Source: Cupriavidus cauae
Lineage (GTDB): Bacteria; Pseudomonadota; Gammaproteobacteria; Burkholderiales; Burkholderiaceae
Direction of reading: 5' to 3'
DNA length: 64,000 nucleotides
Assembly: GCF_008632125.1 (NCBI RefSeq)
Contig: NZ_VWRN01000031.1
Location: 1 to 64,000, forward strand
The notes beneath the pieces were generated by a model. That model was not told where the DNA came from and did no database searches. It was given only the letters and a program-made list of their open reading frames with translations. The number at the start of each line of letters is the position of its first letter. Position 1 is the first letter of the stretch. The translations under genes were made by a program, and so were the position numbers. This document shows positions 63,797 to 64,000 of the stretch, piece by piece.

Positions 63797-64000
63797 ATGC
63801 CGTTGTCCGCGTCGTCTTCCTCTCGCCGTCGTTCGCTGAACCGGTCCACCCGCCGTTCGTCAGTCCGATCGCCCGTACTGCCGCGTCCGCGCTGGCTGTA
63901 TCTGGCCGGCCTGGCGGCCTGGGGTATCGCCGCCTGCGCGCAGACGCCGCCGGCGCCGGAGCCGATCGCGCCGCCGGTGTTTGCGCCCACCGCCCCGGTG
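63797..64000 (+). CDS. Putative lipoprotein, N-terminal part, cut by window edge
   Basis: 68 codons visible from ATG 63797. A very Ser/Arg-rich leader (SASSSRRRSLNRSTRRSSVR) precedes a hydrophobic stretch WLYLAGLAAWGIAAC with a possible lipobox IAAC, then a Pro-rich segment (AQTPPAPEPIAPPVFAPTAPV). The function cannot be told from this part. A start further downstream, near the hydrophobic stretch, is possible. Confidence 0.5.
   Translation, partial: MPLSASSSSRRRSLNRSTRRSSVRSPVLPRPRWLYLAGLAAWGIAACAQTPPAPEPIAPPVFAPTAPV

Overview
The window is high-GC (about two thirds G+C) chromosomal DNA from a betaproteobacterium of the order Burkholderiales. The best fit by gene content is the Cupriavidus/Ralstonia/Burkholderia side of the Burkholderiaceae. 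Supporting signs are the complete atpIBEFHAGDC operon next to parB-parA-rsmG-mnmG, a Bug-type (TctC) solute receptor, phhA-phhB with a divergent Lrp regulator, and two Liv-type ABC operons. No rRNA, tRNA, CRISPR array, prophage or insertion sequence was recognised. The genus call is inference.

Left part (1-17 kb, all minus strand): the start of priA, hemE, an HSL-type esterase and a CoA-binding protein. Then comes a 0.7-kb gene-free, palindrome-rich stretch with a plus-strand terminator, followed by the F1Fo ATP synthase operon, parB, parA, rsmG and mnmG. Five ParB-binding parS palindromes lie in and just upstream of mnmG. This is the usual origin-proximal partition block.

Middle part (17-51 kb, mostly minus strand) is metabolic and accessory. 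It holds an N-formylglutamate amidohydrolase coupled to a Bug receptor with a divergent LysR regulator, and a first Liv operon with a fused LivM-LivG protein. Next are a TSUP permease, a GNAT-like protein, a second Liv operon whose LivF has Arg in the Walker A motif, a GMC oxidoreductase and a lipase. A copper module (copA-cueR, divergent copZ, CueR box), an OmpW porin and a Pro/Pip carboxylate reductase follow. The block ends with an alpha-2-macroglobulin/YhhN/PbpC operon whose three genes overlap at their start and stop codons.

Right part (51-64 kb): lrp with divergent phhAB, a two-component system, a SET-domain methyltransferase with a lysine-rich tail, a 1.1-kb gene-free segment, HU, a DUF2272-type lipoprotein, dinB, rarD, a TRAP-type binding protein and the start of a putative lipoprotein gene.

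The most striking object is the gene-free segment at 56.9-58.0 kb in front of HU. It contains 19 GTWWAC sites, three DnaA boxes, a G-rich patch followed by a CTA-triplet run and an AT-rich stretch; three more DnaA boxes lie just after HU. I read it as a candidate chromosome replication origin whose GTWWAC cluster may play the part GATC plays at E. coli oriC. The parS cluster 40 kb away and the leftward direction of nearly all highly expressed genes to its left fit this reading. dnaA itself is not in the window.
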